From Myxococcales bacterium (GTDB lineage: Bacteria; Myxococcota_A; UBA9042; GCA-2863065), in assembly GCA_018780435.1 (NCBI GenBank), contig JADMJS010000378.1, forward strand, positions 26,511-90,510: a DNA stretch of 64,000 bases, written 5' to 3'. Of this stretch, positions 50,234 through 59,815 are shown piece after piece. The translations under genes and the position numbers were made by a program. How positions within the stretch are numbered: position 1 is the stretch's first letter; each line of letters starts with the position of its first letter. The notes beneath the pieces are model-generated. The model was given only the letters and a program-made list of their open reading frames with translations, made no database searches and had not been told where the DNA came from.

Positions 50234-51643
50234 TCAAGCGAGAGTCGGCACGACGTTGGGCGCGGGAAAGGTCGCCACCAGCCGTAGCCCTGGACGTTCG
50301 GGGTTCGCCGGCCGGGACGCGCCGAAGGTGAGCTCGCCCCCCGCCGCCTGAACGCGCTCGCGCATCCCGAGGAGCCCGAAGCCGACTCGATTGTGCTCGG
50401 CCGGCAGGCCGACCCCGTCGTCGTCCATGATGAGCTCGACCCCGGTCGAGTCCGCGCGAAGTTGGAGCTCGACGCGGCTGGCCGCCGAGTGCCGGAGCAC
50501 GTTGGTGCAGGCCTCCTGGATGACTCGAAATAGGACGTGGTCGAGCCCCGGCGGGAGCAGCTCCGTGGACCGCGGCTCTCGGAGCAGATCCGCCGGCGTG
50601 AGGGCGAGCGTCGCCGCGATCCCGGCGCCTTCGACCCGCGTGAGCACGGCGGCGATCGCGCCCGCGAGGCCCAAGGTCTCGAGGAGCTGCGGCCGTAGCG
50701 CCGTCACGAGACCCCGGGTTGCGGCGGCCGTCCGCTCCACCTGCTTGTCGAGGCGGGCGAGCAGCGGCGCAATCCCGTCGGGGGCGTCGTCGTAGCGAGT
50801 CATCGCGAGGTCGAGTGAGTAGCGGAGCGCCGTCACCTCCTGACCCAGCTCGTCGTGCAGCTCCCGCGACGTGCGCGCGCGCTCTTGCTCTAGGGCGTCA
50901 TCGAGGTGCGACGCGAGTCGGCGTAGCTCGTCGGTCCGTTCCGAGACACGGCGCGCGAGATCCTGATTGACGCCCGTGAGCGCGTCGTTCGCCTTCGCGA
51001 GCGCCTCCCGAGCCCGCGCGACCGAGCGCCCTTGAAAGAAGCTCCGGCGCACGGTGCGGTGGATGAGTTCGCCCACCACGACCGACACGACGGCCGTGAA
51101 CACGACGAAGCTGGCTTGTCCGCCCGCGTAGGCGCTCTCGAAGTGGTCTGGGAAGGGGAGGAAGTGGCCCGCGAGCAGGCTTGAGGAGACGACGATGAGC
51201 GCGGTGACGCGCGCCCGGAGTGAGAGCGGAATGAGGGCGATGGGCAAGAGCCCAATGAAGGTGTCCGCGAACCACGGCAGCTCCGGCCCGCCGAGGTGAC
51301 CGAGGGCGTAGCCGAGGAAGCCCATGGTGAGCCCGTAGGTGAACACCGCCGCGACGAGGGCGTGCGTTCGAACGGTCGCCGAGGCCACGAACGCCACGAA
51401 GGCCGCGGCTTGAATCGATAGGAAGCCGACGCGTAGCCCCGAGAAGACGTGGCTGTACCGCGAGTCGGGCGCCACCAGCAGGTCGATGGGCCACCACAAG
51501 AGCACACACACCACGAGGACAAGGGTCGCTCGCAACGCGTAACCCACGGTCAGCTCGCGCGCGTAGTGCGTGAACGCCGTCTCGTCCTCGGGCGTGACGT
51601 CCGGCCACGGCTCAAGGTGTTCGATTCGGAGTAGCGGGTGCAT
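50234..51643 (-). CDS. NarX/DesK-like sensor histidine kinase
   Basis: 469 residues. Five to six membrane helices (about 40-215, a 7TM-like sensor without a large periplasmic loop) are followed by a coiled coil (ERTDELRRLASHLDDALEQE) and a HisKA_3 dimerisation helix with the phospho-His in SRELHDELGQEVTAL. The HATPase domain has RVIQEACTNVLRHS (N box) and DDGVGLPAEHNRVGFGLLGMRERV. Start ATG 51643. It is paired with the response regulator downstream. Confidence 0.93.
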   Translation of the reverse strand: MHPLLRIEHLEPWPDVTPEDETAFTHYARELTVGYALRATLVLVVCVLLWWPIDLLVAPDSRYSHVFSGLRVGFLSIQAAAFVAFVASATVRTHALVAAVFTYGLTMGFLGYALGHLGGPELPWFADTFIGLLPIALIPLSLRARVTALIVVSSSLLAGHFLPFPDHFESAYAGGQASFVVFTAVVSVVVGELIHRTVRRSFFQGRSVARAREALAKANDALTGVNQDLARRVSERTDELRRLASHLDDALEQERARTSRELHDELGQEVTALRYSLDLAMTRYDDAPDGIAPLLARLDKQVERTAAATRGLVTALRPQLLETLGLAGAIAAVLTRVEGAGIAATLALTPADLLREPRSTELLPPGLDHVLFRVIQEACTNVLRHSAASRVELQLRADSTGVELIMDDDGVGLPAEHNRVGFGLLGMRERVQAAGGELTFGASRPANPERPGLRLVATFPAPNVVPTLA

Positions 51644-51665
51644 AGTGGGGGCGAGTTTACCCAGG

Positions 51666-54125
51666 CTACGCCTTGATCCGTACCATCGTAGGATCATAGA
51701 GCGGCCGAAGCGACACCACGGCCGAGTAGCGCGTGCCGGCGATGTCGACCTCCCAGGTCCCCGAGTCGAGCCACGCGGCGTCCGCGGGGGCACCGCCTCC
51801 GGGTTCGACCATGGCGAGGCCGACCGCGCCGCCGAGGGTGTGGCCGTAGGAGGCGGCTCGGATGTAGCCCACGGCGACCCCATCTCGGAGCACGGGCTCC
51901 GCGTGGTACATGAGCGGGCCGGGGTCCTTCACGAGGACCTGCACGAGGCGGCGGAGCAGCGGGCCGCGGGCCTTCTCGGTGAGGAGGGCGTCCTTGCCGA
52001 TGAAGCCGTCCGCCTTCTTCAGGTCGACGGCGAAGCCGAGGCCGGCTTCGTAGGGGGAGTCGGTGTTGTCGATGTCGTGGCCGTAGTCGCGGTAGCCCTT
52101 CTCCATGCGGAGGCTGGCGAGCGCCTTCAGGCCGGCGTGACGGAGACCGAGTGGGGCGCCGGCGCGGAGGACTTCGTCGTAGACGTGGACCGCCTGCTCG
52201 GCGCGGGCGTAGAGCTCGTAGCCGAGCTCGCCGAGGTAGGTGATGCGGATGCAGAGGACACGGGCGTAGCCGATGTCGATCTCGCGGGCCGTCCGGAAGG
52301 GGAAGGCCTCGTTCGAGAGGTCGGCGGTGGTGAGTGACTGGAGCACTTCGCGCGAGCGAGGGCCCTGCACGTTGAGCTGGCCGTAGCCGCCGGTGACGTC
52401 GGTGACGATGGCGAACTCGTCCTCGCGGACGTGGCGCTTCATCCACGTCTCGGCGTGGCGGTGCATGGTGTCCGTCACGACGACGAAGAACTGCTCTTCG
52501 GCCAGGCGCGTGACCGTGAGGTCGGCTTCGAGCTTGCCGTCCTCGTTCATCCACTGGGTGTAGGTGATGACGCCGACGGGGCCCGCGACGCTGGCGCCCG
52601 AGATGCGATCGAGCACGCGCGCGGCGTCCCGGCCCTGCACCATGAACTTGCTCATGAACGACATGTCCATGAGGACGACGTCATTGCGGCAGGCCTCGTG
52701 TTCGGCCTTCCAGTTCGGGAACCAGCTCTGCTTGCCCCACGAGAGCGCGGGCGCCTCCGGCCGCGAACCGTCGGCCGTGTACCAGTCGGGGCACTCCCAG
52801 CCGCTCACGTCGCGGAAGTACGCGCCGGCGGCCGCGAGACGTTCGTGGATAGGCGAGCGCTTGGCGCCACGGGCGGTCTCGGGCGAGCGCGTCGGGTAAT
52901 GGCATTTGTAGACCATACCGAGGGACTCGACCGTGCGTTCGCGACGGTAGCGCGGGTTGCCTTGATAGGCGTGGAGGCGGTCGATGTTGATGCCCGTGAT
53001 GTCGATGTCCGCGCGGCCATTGACGATCCAGTGCGCCAGCGCGCGCCCGAGACCGCCGCCCGTGAGGATGCCGATGGAGTTGAGTCCGGCAGCGACGAAG
53101 TAGTTTCGAAGCTCGGGGGCCTCGCCGACGATGGGCGCGAGGTCGGCCGTGAACGACTCGGGGCCGCAGAAGAACTTCTTCACGCCGACCTCGAGGGTCT
53201 TCGGGATGCGGCTCATGGCCTTCTCGAGGAACGGCGCCATGCGGTCCCAGTCGGGCGGGATCTCGCCGAAGGAGAAGTCGCGGGGGATGCCCTCGACCTT
53301 CCAGGGCGCGCAGACCGGCTCGAACATACCGACCATGATGCCGCCGCCCTCCTCACGGAAGTAGCCGTAGGACGCCGGGTCTTCGAGGATGGGCCACGCG
53401 CCGGAGACACCGGCGATCGGCTCGGTGATGAGGTAGTAGTGCTCGGCCGCCTGATTGGGGATCGAGACGCCGCTCATGGCGCCGAGCTCGCGCGCCCACA
53501 TGCCGGCGCAGTTCACGACGAACTCGCACTCGATGTCGCCGAACGCCGTACGGACGCCCGTAACCTGACCACGCTTCTGCGTCACGCCGAGGACCGGCAC
53601 ACCTTCGTAGATGCGCGCGCCCTTCTGACGGGCGCCCTTCGACAGCGCCATCGTCGCGTCAACGGGGTCGACGCGGCCGTCGCCGGCGACATAGAAGCCG
53701 GCGACGATGTCGTCGACGTTCGCGAGTGGGAACAAGGACTTGACCTCGCTGGGCGAGATCTCCTGCACGTCGACGCCGCAGTAGCGGTTGAAGGCCGCGA
53801 CGCGCCGGTACTCCTCGAGGCGGTCGGCGTCAGCCGCGACCTCGATGAAGCCGATCGGCCTAAAGCCCGTGGATTGGCCCGTCTCCGCTTCGAGGCGGCT
53901 GTAGAGGTCGCGCGTGTACTTGCGGAGCGAGGTCGAGGTCTCGGACGTGGACCCAAACGTGACCATGAGGCCGGCCGCGTGCCAGGTAGTGCCAGACGTG
54001 AGGCGGTCGCGTTCGAGGAGCACGACGTCTTCGCCCATGTGGGCGAGATGGTAGGCGACCGAGGTGCCGATGATGCCGCCGCCGATGACGACCACGCGGG
54101 CGTGGGAGGGGAGATTCTGAACCAT
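51666..54125 (-). CDS. Dimethylglycine dehydrogenase-like FAD/folate enzyme
   Basis: 819 residues. The FAD-binding Rossmann start VVVIGGGIIGTSVAYHLA is followed by SGTTWHAAG, where the His covalently holds FAD in this family, and the DAO domain (to about 380). The FAO_M linker region comes next and then GcvT folate domains (about 430-819) with GLKALASLRMEKGYRDYG, LGELGYELY and GFIGKDALL. It oxidatively demethylates an N-methyl amine such as dimethylglycine or sarcosine and passes the C1 unit to tetrahydrofolate. GAGGAG precedes ATG 54125. Glycine betaine catabolism is the likely pathway, but no partner genes are adjacent. Confidence 0.93.
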   Translation of the reverse strand: MVQNLPSHARVVVIGGGIIGTSVAYHLAHMGEDVVLLERDRLTSGTTWHAAGLMVTFGSTSETSTSLRKYTRDLYSRLEAETGQSTGFRPIGFIEVAADADRLEEYRRVAAFNRYCGVDVQEISPSEVKSLFPLANVDDIVAGFYVAGDGRVDPVDATMALSKGARQKGARIYEGVPVLGVTQKRGQVTGVRTAFGDIECEFVVNCAGMWARELGAMSGVSIPNQAAEHYYLITEPIAGVSGAWPILEDPASYGYFREEGGGIMVGMFEPVCAPWKVEGIPRDFSFGEIPPDWDRMAPFLEKAMSRIPKTLEVGVKKFFCGPESFTADLAPIVGEAPELRNYFVAAGLNSIGILTGGGLGRALAHWIVNGRADIDITGINIDRLHAYQGNPRYRRERTVESLGMVYKCHYPTRSPETARGAKRSPIHERLAAAGAYFRDVSGWECPDWYTADGSRPEAPALSWGKQSWFPNWKAEHEACRNDVVLMDMSFMSKFMVQGRDAARVLDRISGASVAGPVGVITYTQWMNEDGKLEADLTVTRLAEEQFFVVVTDTMHRHAETWMKRHVREDEFAIVTDVTGGYGQLNVQGPRSREVLQSLTTADLSNEAFPFRTAREIDIGYARVLCIRITYLGELGYELYARAEQAVHVYDEVLRAGAPLGLRHAGLKALASLRMEKGYRDYGHDIDNTDSPYEAGLGFAVDLKKADGFIGKDALLTEKARGPLLRRLVQVLVKDPGPLMYHAEPVLRDGVAVGYIRAASYGHTLGGAVGLAMVEPGGGAPADAAWLDSGTWEVDIAGTRYSAVVSLRPLYDPTMVRIKA

Positions 54126-54407
54126 GACGTGCTCCTCTGGACTCGACCAGGGTGTTACGAGCTGCGAGCGTTCGGAGAGGCGCGTTGCTCTCCCCGAGCG
54201 ACTCGGTGTTTTCGGGTGCGGCGGGCGATCCTGCCGCTATTTCGTTCTATGCCGTGACGTCTTATTGACAGCCTTAAGTGTTGTCGCGGTCCATGAGGTC
54301 ACGCGCCGACGCAGCGCGGGGGAGCCCGCCTCGCGGGCTACTCGCCGTACGATGTCCCGGTCGTCGTCGCGGAGGTCGCCCCCAGCTCAAGCCGCCGCAG
54401 CGGCAGT
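54126..54407. other. Intergenic region with decaying coding-like sequence
   Basis: No intact gene. In the frame of the P-loop protein, after its stop, the minus strand reads GGDLRDDDRDIVRRVAREAG and further coding-like residues for about 45 codons after a second stop, ending near 54250. This could be the broken end of the ATPase or chance. A hairpin AGCCCGC-CTC-GCGGGCT lies at 54323-54339. Confidence 0.4.
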
Positions 54408-55013
54408 TCAGCCCGGTGGGGCATCGTCACGGTATTCGTCCCGGAGCGTCTGATCGATGTCGTCCGCGTCCACGCCGCGGCGTGTCAGCCGGCGACGATC
54501 GTCTGCGATCCACTCGTCGACGACGGGCTCAAGCGCCGGGTGGACGTCGTACCACGGCCGGTCATTGGTGTACTCGACCGCCAGGAGTGACTCCAGCAGG
54601 GTCCACTCGCCTCGCGACGAGAGCTGCCCCCGCTCCTTCTTCAGCCCGGCATCGTCCAAGTGTTCTGCAAGCGCGGCTGCGATGCCCAGTTGGACCAAGC
54701 GAAGGTTCGAATCGCCGGATGCCGGCTCAAAGGGGCGAGCGATCACCACTTCGAAGCGCTGCCGAATGTCGGCATGCGCCTGGACGAGCCATAGTTCGGT
54801 CGACTTGCCGCTCCCTCGTTGACCCGTGAGGAGGACGGGGGCCGGGCTGCTCGCCTGCGTCAGGCGCCGACGAATCGGGACGACCGTGGAGTCGAACGGC
54901 CTCTCTACGAGAAGCGCGCGGATCTCTTGCTCATCCCCGCTGTCCCACGCGGTCCGGTTCAAGGCCGCGAGTTGGTTGTAGGCCGCTTCTGCAATGGACG
55001 TCGCCGGGTTCAT
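54408..55013 (-). CDS. P-loop ATPase fragment or small ATPase
   Basis: 201 residues from ATG 55013. Walker A is APVLLTGQRGSGKSTELWLV (near residue 60), followed by FEVVIARPFEPASGDSNLRLVQL and helical segments, ending in RRGVDADDIDQTLRDEYRDD. I see no Walker B or sensor motifs, so the protein is much shorter than typical STAND or AAA ATPases and may be truncated. It is a single gene. The partner, if any, is not visible. Confidence 0.6.
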   Translation of the reverse strand: MNPATSIAEAAYNQLAALNRTAWDSGDEQEIRALLVERPFDSTVVPIRRRLTQASSPAPVLLTGQRGSGKSTELWLVQAHADIRQRFEVVIARPFEPASGDSNLRLVQLGIAAALAEHLDDAGLKKERGQLSSRGEWTLLESLLAVEYTNDRPWYDVHPALEPVVDEWIADDRRRLTRRGVDADDIDQTLRDEYRDDAPPG

Positions 55014-55146
55014 CGAATTTTTCGTAGCACGCGGCGGTGGTGTTGGCAAAGACGGCTCAGCCCCGCTCTCTGCGCCCGAGCGCCCATGGCGCAGATCGAG
55101 TCGCCGGTCGCGTCATCGCCGATCGCGTGACCGGCGCAAGGCCTGA

Positions 55147-57906
55147 CTAGCCCGCCCGGCCCAGCGCCATGAGCTGTTGGCAGGTCGCAAAGAAGCGGAT
55201 CCGGTCGATCGGCTTCTGCAGAAAGGCGTTGCAGCCAGCGGCTTTGCAGCGTTCGCGGTCGTCGATGAGCGCGTTTGCCGTGAGCGCGACGATCGGCGTG
55301 GCGAGGCCCGCCGCTCGGAGCTGACGCGTCGCTTCGAGCCCGTCGAGCTTCGGCATCTGCATGTCCATGATGATGAGGTCGTACGGCTCGCCCGACTCAC
55401 GGGCCCAGAGCGCCTTGTTGACGCCTTCGCGCCCGTCGCCAGCGGCGTCGACCGACGCGCCCGTGCGCCCGAGGAGCAGGCTGATGAGCCGTTGGTTGTC
55501 TATGCCGTCATCGACGACAAGCACCTTCCCGTGAAGCGTCGGGGTCGTACACGCCATGAGCGCAGCCGGTTGCCGTTCCGCAGGGCGTATCCAGGTCCCG
55601 CTGGGCCCCTGAACCACCGGTAGCTCGAGCACGAACGTCGACCCGATGCCCGGCGCGCCCACGGCGTAGAGGTCGCCACCGAGCAGGCGCGCCAGCTCCT
55701 TGCTGATGGAGAGTCCGAGGCCCGTACCGCCGAACTTGCGTGTCGTCGAGTCGTCCGCCTGAGTGAACGGCTGGAATATCTTGGACAGTTGGCCCGGATC
55801 GATGCCCGGGCCGGTGTCGACCACTGCGAACTCGATGCGACTGGTCCCGTCCTTGAGCTTGCGGCGCTCGATTTGAATCGCCACAGACCCCTGATCGGTG
55901 AACTTCACGGCGTTTCCGACCAGATTGAGGAGGATCTGCCGAAGGCGCGTCGGGTCCGTTCGCATGCGATCGGGGACGTCAGTGCGCCAGTCGACCACGA
56001 AGCCCAGCCCTTTTTCCGTCGCACGGGGGCGCATGAACGCGGCGACTTCGTTGACGACTTCCGTGACGGAGACAGGAATGGACTCGACCGTCATCATGCC
56101 GGCTTCGATCTTCGAGAGGTCGAGGACGTCATTGATGAGCGAGAGCATGTGATCGCCGTTACGAAGGATGGCGCTCACGTATTCGGCGAGGTCTTCCGGA
56201 CGGGTGCGGCGGTCGGCGAGGAGCTGGGCGAAGCCCAGGATTGACGTCATCGGGGTGCGTAGCTCGTGGCTCATGTTGGCCAGAAACTGGCTCTTGGCCT
56301 TCGTCGCAGCCTCGGCGACGGCGCGAGCGGCGTCGAGTTCCCGGTTTCGGGCGCTCAGCTCGCGGTTCACTCGGTCGAGCGAGTCCCGCGCCTCTTCGAG
56401 ATGCAGCGCTTGGCTCTTCAGCGCTTCCGTGGCCTGCCGCGCCCCCGTCACGTCCTCGATGGTGCCGACGAAGCCCAGCGGCTGTTCGTCCGCCTCGATC
56501 CTCGCCGCTCGAACCGCCGTCCAGACGACCGACGCATCGGGGCGTACCCATCGGTACTCGCCCGAGAGGAGGTGACCTTCCTTCTTGGCCTGCTCGAAGT
56601 CCCGCCGTACCCGTCGTACGTCGTCCGGGTGTAGCGCTCGGACCCACCCCACTCCGAGCCCCTCCTTCGCAGCCTGACCGGTCAGCTCCTCGTAACGCGG
56701 GTTCAGGTAGGTGCACTGGCCTTCCATGTCGGTGACGAACATCGCCAGCGGCGAGCAGTCCTGAACGGCGGCGAGGTACGCCTTCTCCGCCTGCAGCTCG
56801 CGAGTGCGTCGCTCCGCGAGCGCGCGTGCCCGCGCTCGACCCGTCGAGAGGGCCCAAACGAGGCCCATGAGTGAGGTGGTGAGCGTGATGCCGACCATGG
56901 CGGTAATCCAGACCACCGGCAGCGTGCGGTGCTGCGCTTCGAACTCGGGTGCGCTGGTAACTCGAACGTCCCACGTTCGTCCACCAATATTCAACGTCTT
57001 GTGGCTCGACCAGAGGCGGTCGGCATAGTCCTCATCGGTGAAGGTCGGCCCGGCTGAATCGAGGTGGCGGTCCGCGTCGTAGAGTAGGTGAGCGCGGGCG
57101 GTCAAGCCACCATCGAAGATCTCGATGTCCACGAGGTTCTCGACGCGTTCGGCGAGCCCCTCCATCGCTCGCTCCATGATGATGGGTGCGTAGACGAAGC
57201 CAACGCAGGCGGCAATACGATCGGCCTCGGTAGCCGAAGGAAGGTCCGGCCGGAACACGGGCAGGAGGTAGAGCAGGCCCCGATGGGAGCCGTCCACCTG
57301 TACGAGATCGATGGGGGCGGTCAGCGTCGCCTCGCCGGTGCGCATGGCCAACACGGTGGCGTCGCGTCGACTCGCCTCGGACAAGATGTCGACGCCGACT
57401 GCCGGCTTGTTGGACTCGATGGGCTCTATGAGCTGAACGATGACGTGTTCGCCACCTCCTGGCTCCGCCTCCACGACCTTTCGTTGGAAGTCCGGACCGA
57501 GCTCACTGCGCATCCGCGCCAGGTACTCCGGAAGGTCACGTCCCCGAACGCGTTCGGCGTAGCCGAAGCCCAGCGCACCGGGAAACTCACGTTCGAGGTC
57601 GCGCGACATCATGTAGGCGCGCCACTCGCCCCGGCTCACGTTCGGGCTCACGATTCGAATCCCGCGGGCGCCGCGAAGGCCGTACTCGAGGCGGCGGGCG
57701 CGTTCGCGGACGACCTGCATGGCCCGGTCGGAGAGGCGCTCGAAGCTCGCCGAGACCTCCGCACGACGAGTCTCGTAGAGGGTCCAGCTCACGTACGCCG
57801 TGAGGAGCAGCCCCCCGCTGAGCAGCGCAAGGCAGCCAAGCAGAGTGCCGCGCGACGGGGTTCGTTTGGCCGATTCGGCCTTTGGGGTGCGGGGTGCGGC
57901 GCTCAT
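55147..57906 (-). CDS. Hybrid histidine kinase (CHASE-PAS-HisKA-HATPase-REC)
   Basis: 919 residues. Membrane helix 1 (about 22-42), a CHASE-type extracellular sensor (about 70-315, with RGARGIRIVSPNVSRGEW, PGALGFGYAERV, AVGVDILSE), membrane helix 2 (about 330-350) and a PAS domain (about 380-490). HisKA follows with SQFLANMSHELRTPMTSILG, then HATPase with NLVGNAVKFTDQG and FGGTGLGLSISKELA. The C-terminal receiver has VLVVDDGIDNQ (one Asp of the usual DD pair kept) and the phospho-Asp in IIMDMQMPKLDG. It probably phosphorelays to an unlinked partner. No output domain is fused. Confidence 0.95.
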   Translation of the reverse strand: MSAAPRTPKAESAKRTPSRGTLLGCLALLSGGLLLTAYVSWTLYETRRAEVSASFERLSDRAMQVVRERARRLEYGLRGARGIRIVSPNVSRGEWRAYMMSRDLEREFPGALGFGYAERVRGRDLPEYLARMRSELGPDFQRKVVEAEPGGGEHVIVQLIEPIESNKPAVGVDILSEASRRDATVLAMRTGEATLTAPIDLVQVDGSHRGLLYLLPVFRPDLPSATEADRIAACVGFVYAPIIMERAMEGLAERVENLVDIEIFDGGLTARAHLLYDADRHLDSAGPTFTDEDYADRLWSSHKTLNIGGRTWDVRVTSAPEFEAQHRTLPVVWITAMVGITLTTSLMGLVWALSTGRARARALAERRTRELQAEKAYLAAVQDCSPLAMFVTDMEGQCTYLNPRYEELTGQAAKEGLGVGWVRALHPDDVRRVRRDFEQAKKEGHLLSGEYRWVRPDASVVWTAVRAARIEADEQPLGFVGTIEDVTGARQATEALKSQALHLEEARDSLDRVNRELSARNRELDAARAVAEAATKAKSQFLANMSHELRTPMTSILGFAQLLADRRTRPEDLAEYVSAILRNGDHMLSLINDVLDLSKIEAGMMTVESIPVSVTEVVNEVAAFMRPRATEKGLGFVVDWRTDVPDRMRTDPTRLRQILLNLVGNAVKFTDQGSVAIQIERRKLKDGTSRIEFAVVDTGPGIDPGQLSKIFQPFTQADDSTTRKFGGTGLGLSISKELARLLGGDLYAVGAPGIGSTFVLELPVVQGPSGTWIRPAERQPAALMACTTPTLHGKVLVVDDGIDNQRLISLLLGRTGASVDAAGDGREGVNKALWARESGEPYDLIIMDMQMPKLDGLEATRQLRAAGLATPIVALTANALIDDRERCKAAGCNAFLQKPIDRIRFFATCQQLMALGRAG

Positions 57907-58039
57907 CTCGTGCAGCCTAGCGTCTCATTGGAGCCCATGGTTGGGCCACGGGAAAACCGTGGTCAGGTAATCGCCGTGACGTCATCATCAGCGACGGGCT
58001 TGCCCGCGTCGACCAACGCCGACCCATTTGGAGGACATC

Positions 58040-58624
58040 ATGAAGTCTCTCGCCATCTTCTGCGGTTCTAGCTCTGGTGTGCTGCCCGAGTACACCGCGG
58101 CCGCGCACGAGGTGGGCCGCTTCCTCGCCGCCGAAGGAATCGAGCTCGTTTACGGCGGGGGGAAAGTGGGGCTCATGGGCGTCGTCGCCGATGCGACGCT
58201 GGCCGCGGGCGGCCGCGTGGTCGGCGTCATCCCGCGGCTCATCGCCGACCGAGAGATCGCGCATCGCGGCGTCACCGAGCTCATCGTCGTCGAGACCATG
58301 CACGAGCGGAAGGCGATCATGGCGGACCGCGCCGAGGCGTTCGTCGCGCTCCCTGGCGGGATCGGGACGCTCGACGAGCTCTTCGAGCAGTGGACCTGGG
58401 GGCTACTCGGCATCCACGGGCGGCCGTGCGGGCTCCTGAACGTCGCTGGGTACTTCGACCCGATGGTCGCTCTCATCGAGCACATGTCGGCGCAAGGCTT
58501 CTTGTCGAGGGCGCACGCCGGGATGCTCGCCGTCGAGACGGCGTTCCCAGCCCTACTCACGCGCCTTCGGGCGTACGAGGCGCCGACGCGCAAGTACGCG
58601 GAGCTCGGTGGGGGGAAGACCTGA
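58040..58624 (+). CDS. LOG-family nucleotide phosphoribohydrolase
   Basis: 194 residues with the lysine-decarboxylase-like fold of LOG/TIGR00730: AIFCGSSSGVLPEYTAAAHE, GIELVYGGGKVGLMG, TMHERKAIMADRAEAFVALPGGIGTLDELFE (PGGxGTxxE active motif) and EQWTWGLLGIHGRPCGLLNV. It would cleave cytokinin-type or other nucleoside 5'-monophosphates. GGAGG precedes ATG 58040. Confidence 0.93.
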   Translation: MKSLAIFCGSSSGVLPEYTAAAHEVGRFLAAEGIELVYGGGKVGLMGVVADATLAAGGRVVGVIPRLIADREIAHRGVTELIVVETMHERKAIMADRAEAFVALPGGIGTLDELFEQWTWGLLGIHGRPCGLLNVAGYFDPMVALIEHMSAQGFLSRAHAGMLAVETAFPALLTRLRAYEAPTRKYAELGGGKT

Positions 58625-58639
58625 GAGACCGGCTCAGGC

Positions 58640-58905
58640 CGTGATCCGCGGCACGAGGCTCTCGAGCTGACCCGCGGCGGCGTCGACGCGGTGCCACTGG
58701 ACAGAACCTGGTTCCCGGAGCCCTGCCGGCGTTACTTCTTCGAGAGCCAGTCCGGCAAGAGCGCGTTCGACGCCTACCGGCAGCTCCTGGTCTTGGCCCA
58801 TGAGCGCAAGGTCGTCCTGCACCTCCTGACCTCGCCCGCCCACGCGCGCCTCTTCGAGTCGGCTGGAGATGCCTCCACTGTCCCGACAAGGCATCTGGGC
58901 GGAAG
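58640..58905 (+). pseudogene. Remnant of an unidentified enzyme
   Basis: The + frame VPLDRTWFPEPC...YRQLLVLAHERKVVLHLLTSPAHARLFE reads like the C-terminal part of a larger protein (the LLxSPxHARxxE pattern recurs in a family of secreted or lipid-linked enzymes), but it lacks a start and breaks off near 58880 into other frames. It is most likely a degraded gene. Confidence 0.35.
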
Positions 58906-58964
58906 ACTTCAGCGTCGCCATCGCGAAAGCAGGCGCCGTGTTCCCCGACTTGCGACGCCGTGAG

Positions 58965-59762
58965 CTACTGGACGCACTCCTGCCCGGCCCACTTGCATCG
59001 GCCGCCGGTCTTGCATCCCTTCGACTTGCGGCAGTGGGCGTCCGATCCGGCGAGGCACTTGCCCTCCGACGCAGCGCACTTGCCGTCGTCGACACACACC
59101 ACCGTCTTCTCGCAGTCGGCGTCGGTCTTCGCGACACACGCACCATGCTCGAAGCGGCATTGGCCGTCGCTCCTGCACTGCTCCGTCTTGCGACAATCCG
59201 CGTCCGAGCCGACGATGCACACGCCGTCATGAGCCCGGCATTGCCCACCCGCATCGCAGACGTTCGATCGCTTGCAGTCAGCGTCGGTCCCGGCGACGCA
59301 CGCGCCTCCCTTGAAGGTGCAAAGCCCCTCGCTGCTGCACTCGTCCGTTCTGCGACAGTCCGCGGTCGAGCCCACGACACACTGGCCGTTCGACGCCGTG
59401 CACTGGCCTCTCTCTTCACACCACGTCGAAAACTTGCAGTCGTGGTTTGATCCAGCGATGCACTGACCGTCTTTGAAGGTGCATCGCCCTTCGAGGCCGC
59501 AGTCCACTCCCCTCTTGCAGTCGGCGGTGGAGCCGGCCACGCACTGGCCGCCCACCGCCGTGCAGAAGCCGTTGTCCACGCACGCGTCCGACCCTTTGCA
59601 GTCCGCCGCGGAGGCGGGGGCGCAGACGCCGTCCTTCAATGCACAGTCTCCGCGCGTCTTGCACTCGAGTGACGCCTTGCAGGCAGCGTCGGTCAGGGGT
59701 GGCTCGGTGGCCCACGCATTGAGACTCGCGAGCAGCACACCAACGAACAACCAGGGACGCAT
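58965..59762 (-). CDS. Secreted cysteine-rich nine-repeat protein
   Basis: 265 residues from ATG 59762 (GGAGG upstream). A signal peptide ends at NAWA (about 18). The rest is nine copies of a 27-residue unit with the pattern DC-x5-C-x5-C-x6-C-x5, giving 36 regularly spaced Cys (for example DCKGSDACVDNGFC, then GQCVAGSTA). The protein must be disulfide-rich and periplasmic or extracellular. I know no function; short Cys-rich repeats of this kind are frequent in myxobacterial secretomes. Confidence 0.85.
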   Translation of the reverse strand: MRPWLFVGVLLASLNAWATEPPLTDAACKASLECKTRGDCALKDGVCAPASAADCKGSDACVDNGFCTAVGGQCVAGSTADCKRGVDCGLEGRCTFKDGQCIAGSNHDCKFSTWCEERGQCTASNGQCVVGSTADCRRTDECSSEGLCTFKGGACVAGTDADCKRSNVCDAGGQCRAHDGVCIVGSDADCRKTEQCRSDGQCRFEHGACVAKTDADCEKTVVCVDDGKCAASEGKCLAGSDAHCRKSKGCKTGGRCKWAGQECVQ

Positions 59763-59815
59763 GTCGACCTCCGTTTCAGCCCAAGTGGAGCCTACCGCAT
59801 GCATCGGCGCGCCGG

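Noticed and set aside
54380..54420. Two in-frame TGA codons after the P-loop gene read as selenocysteine
   Set aside because: The flanking residues (PPG and poly-Ala) are not a redox motif, and no hairpin with a GG loop was seen at SECIS distance.
57645..57670. GATTCGAATCCCG resembling a tRNA T-arm
   Set aside because: It lies inside the hybrid kinase CDS and no acceptor stem, D-arm or anticodon arm surrounds it.
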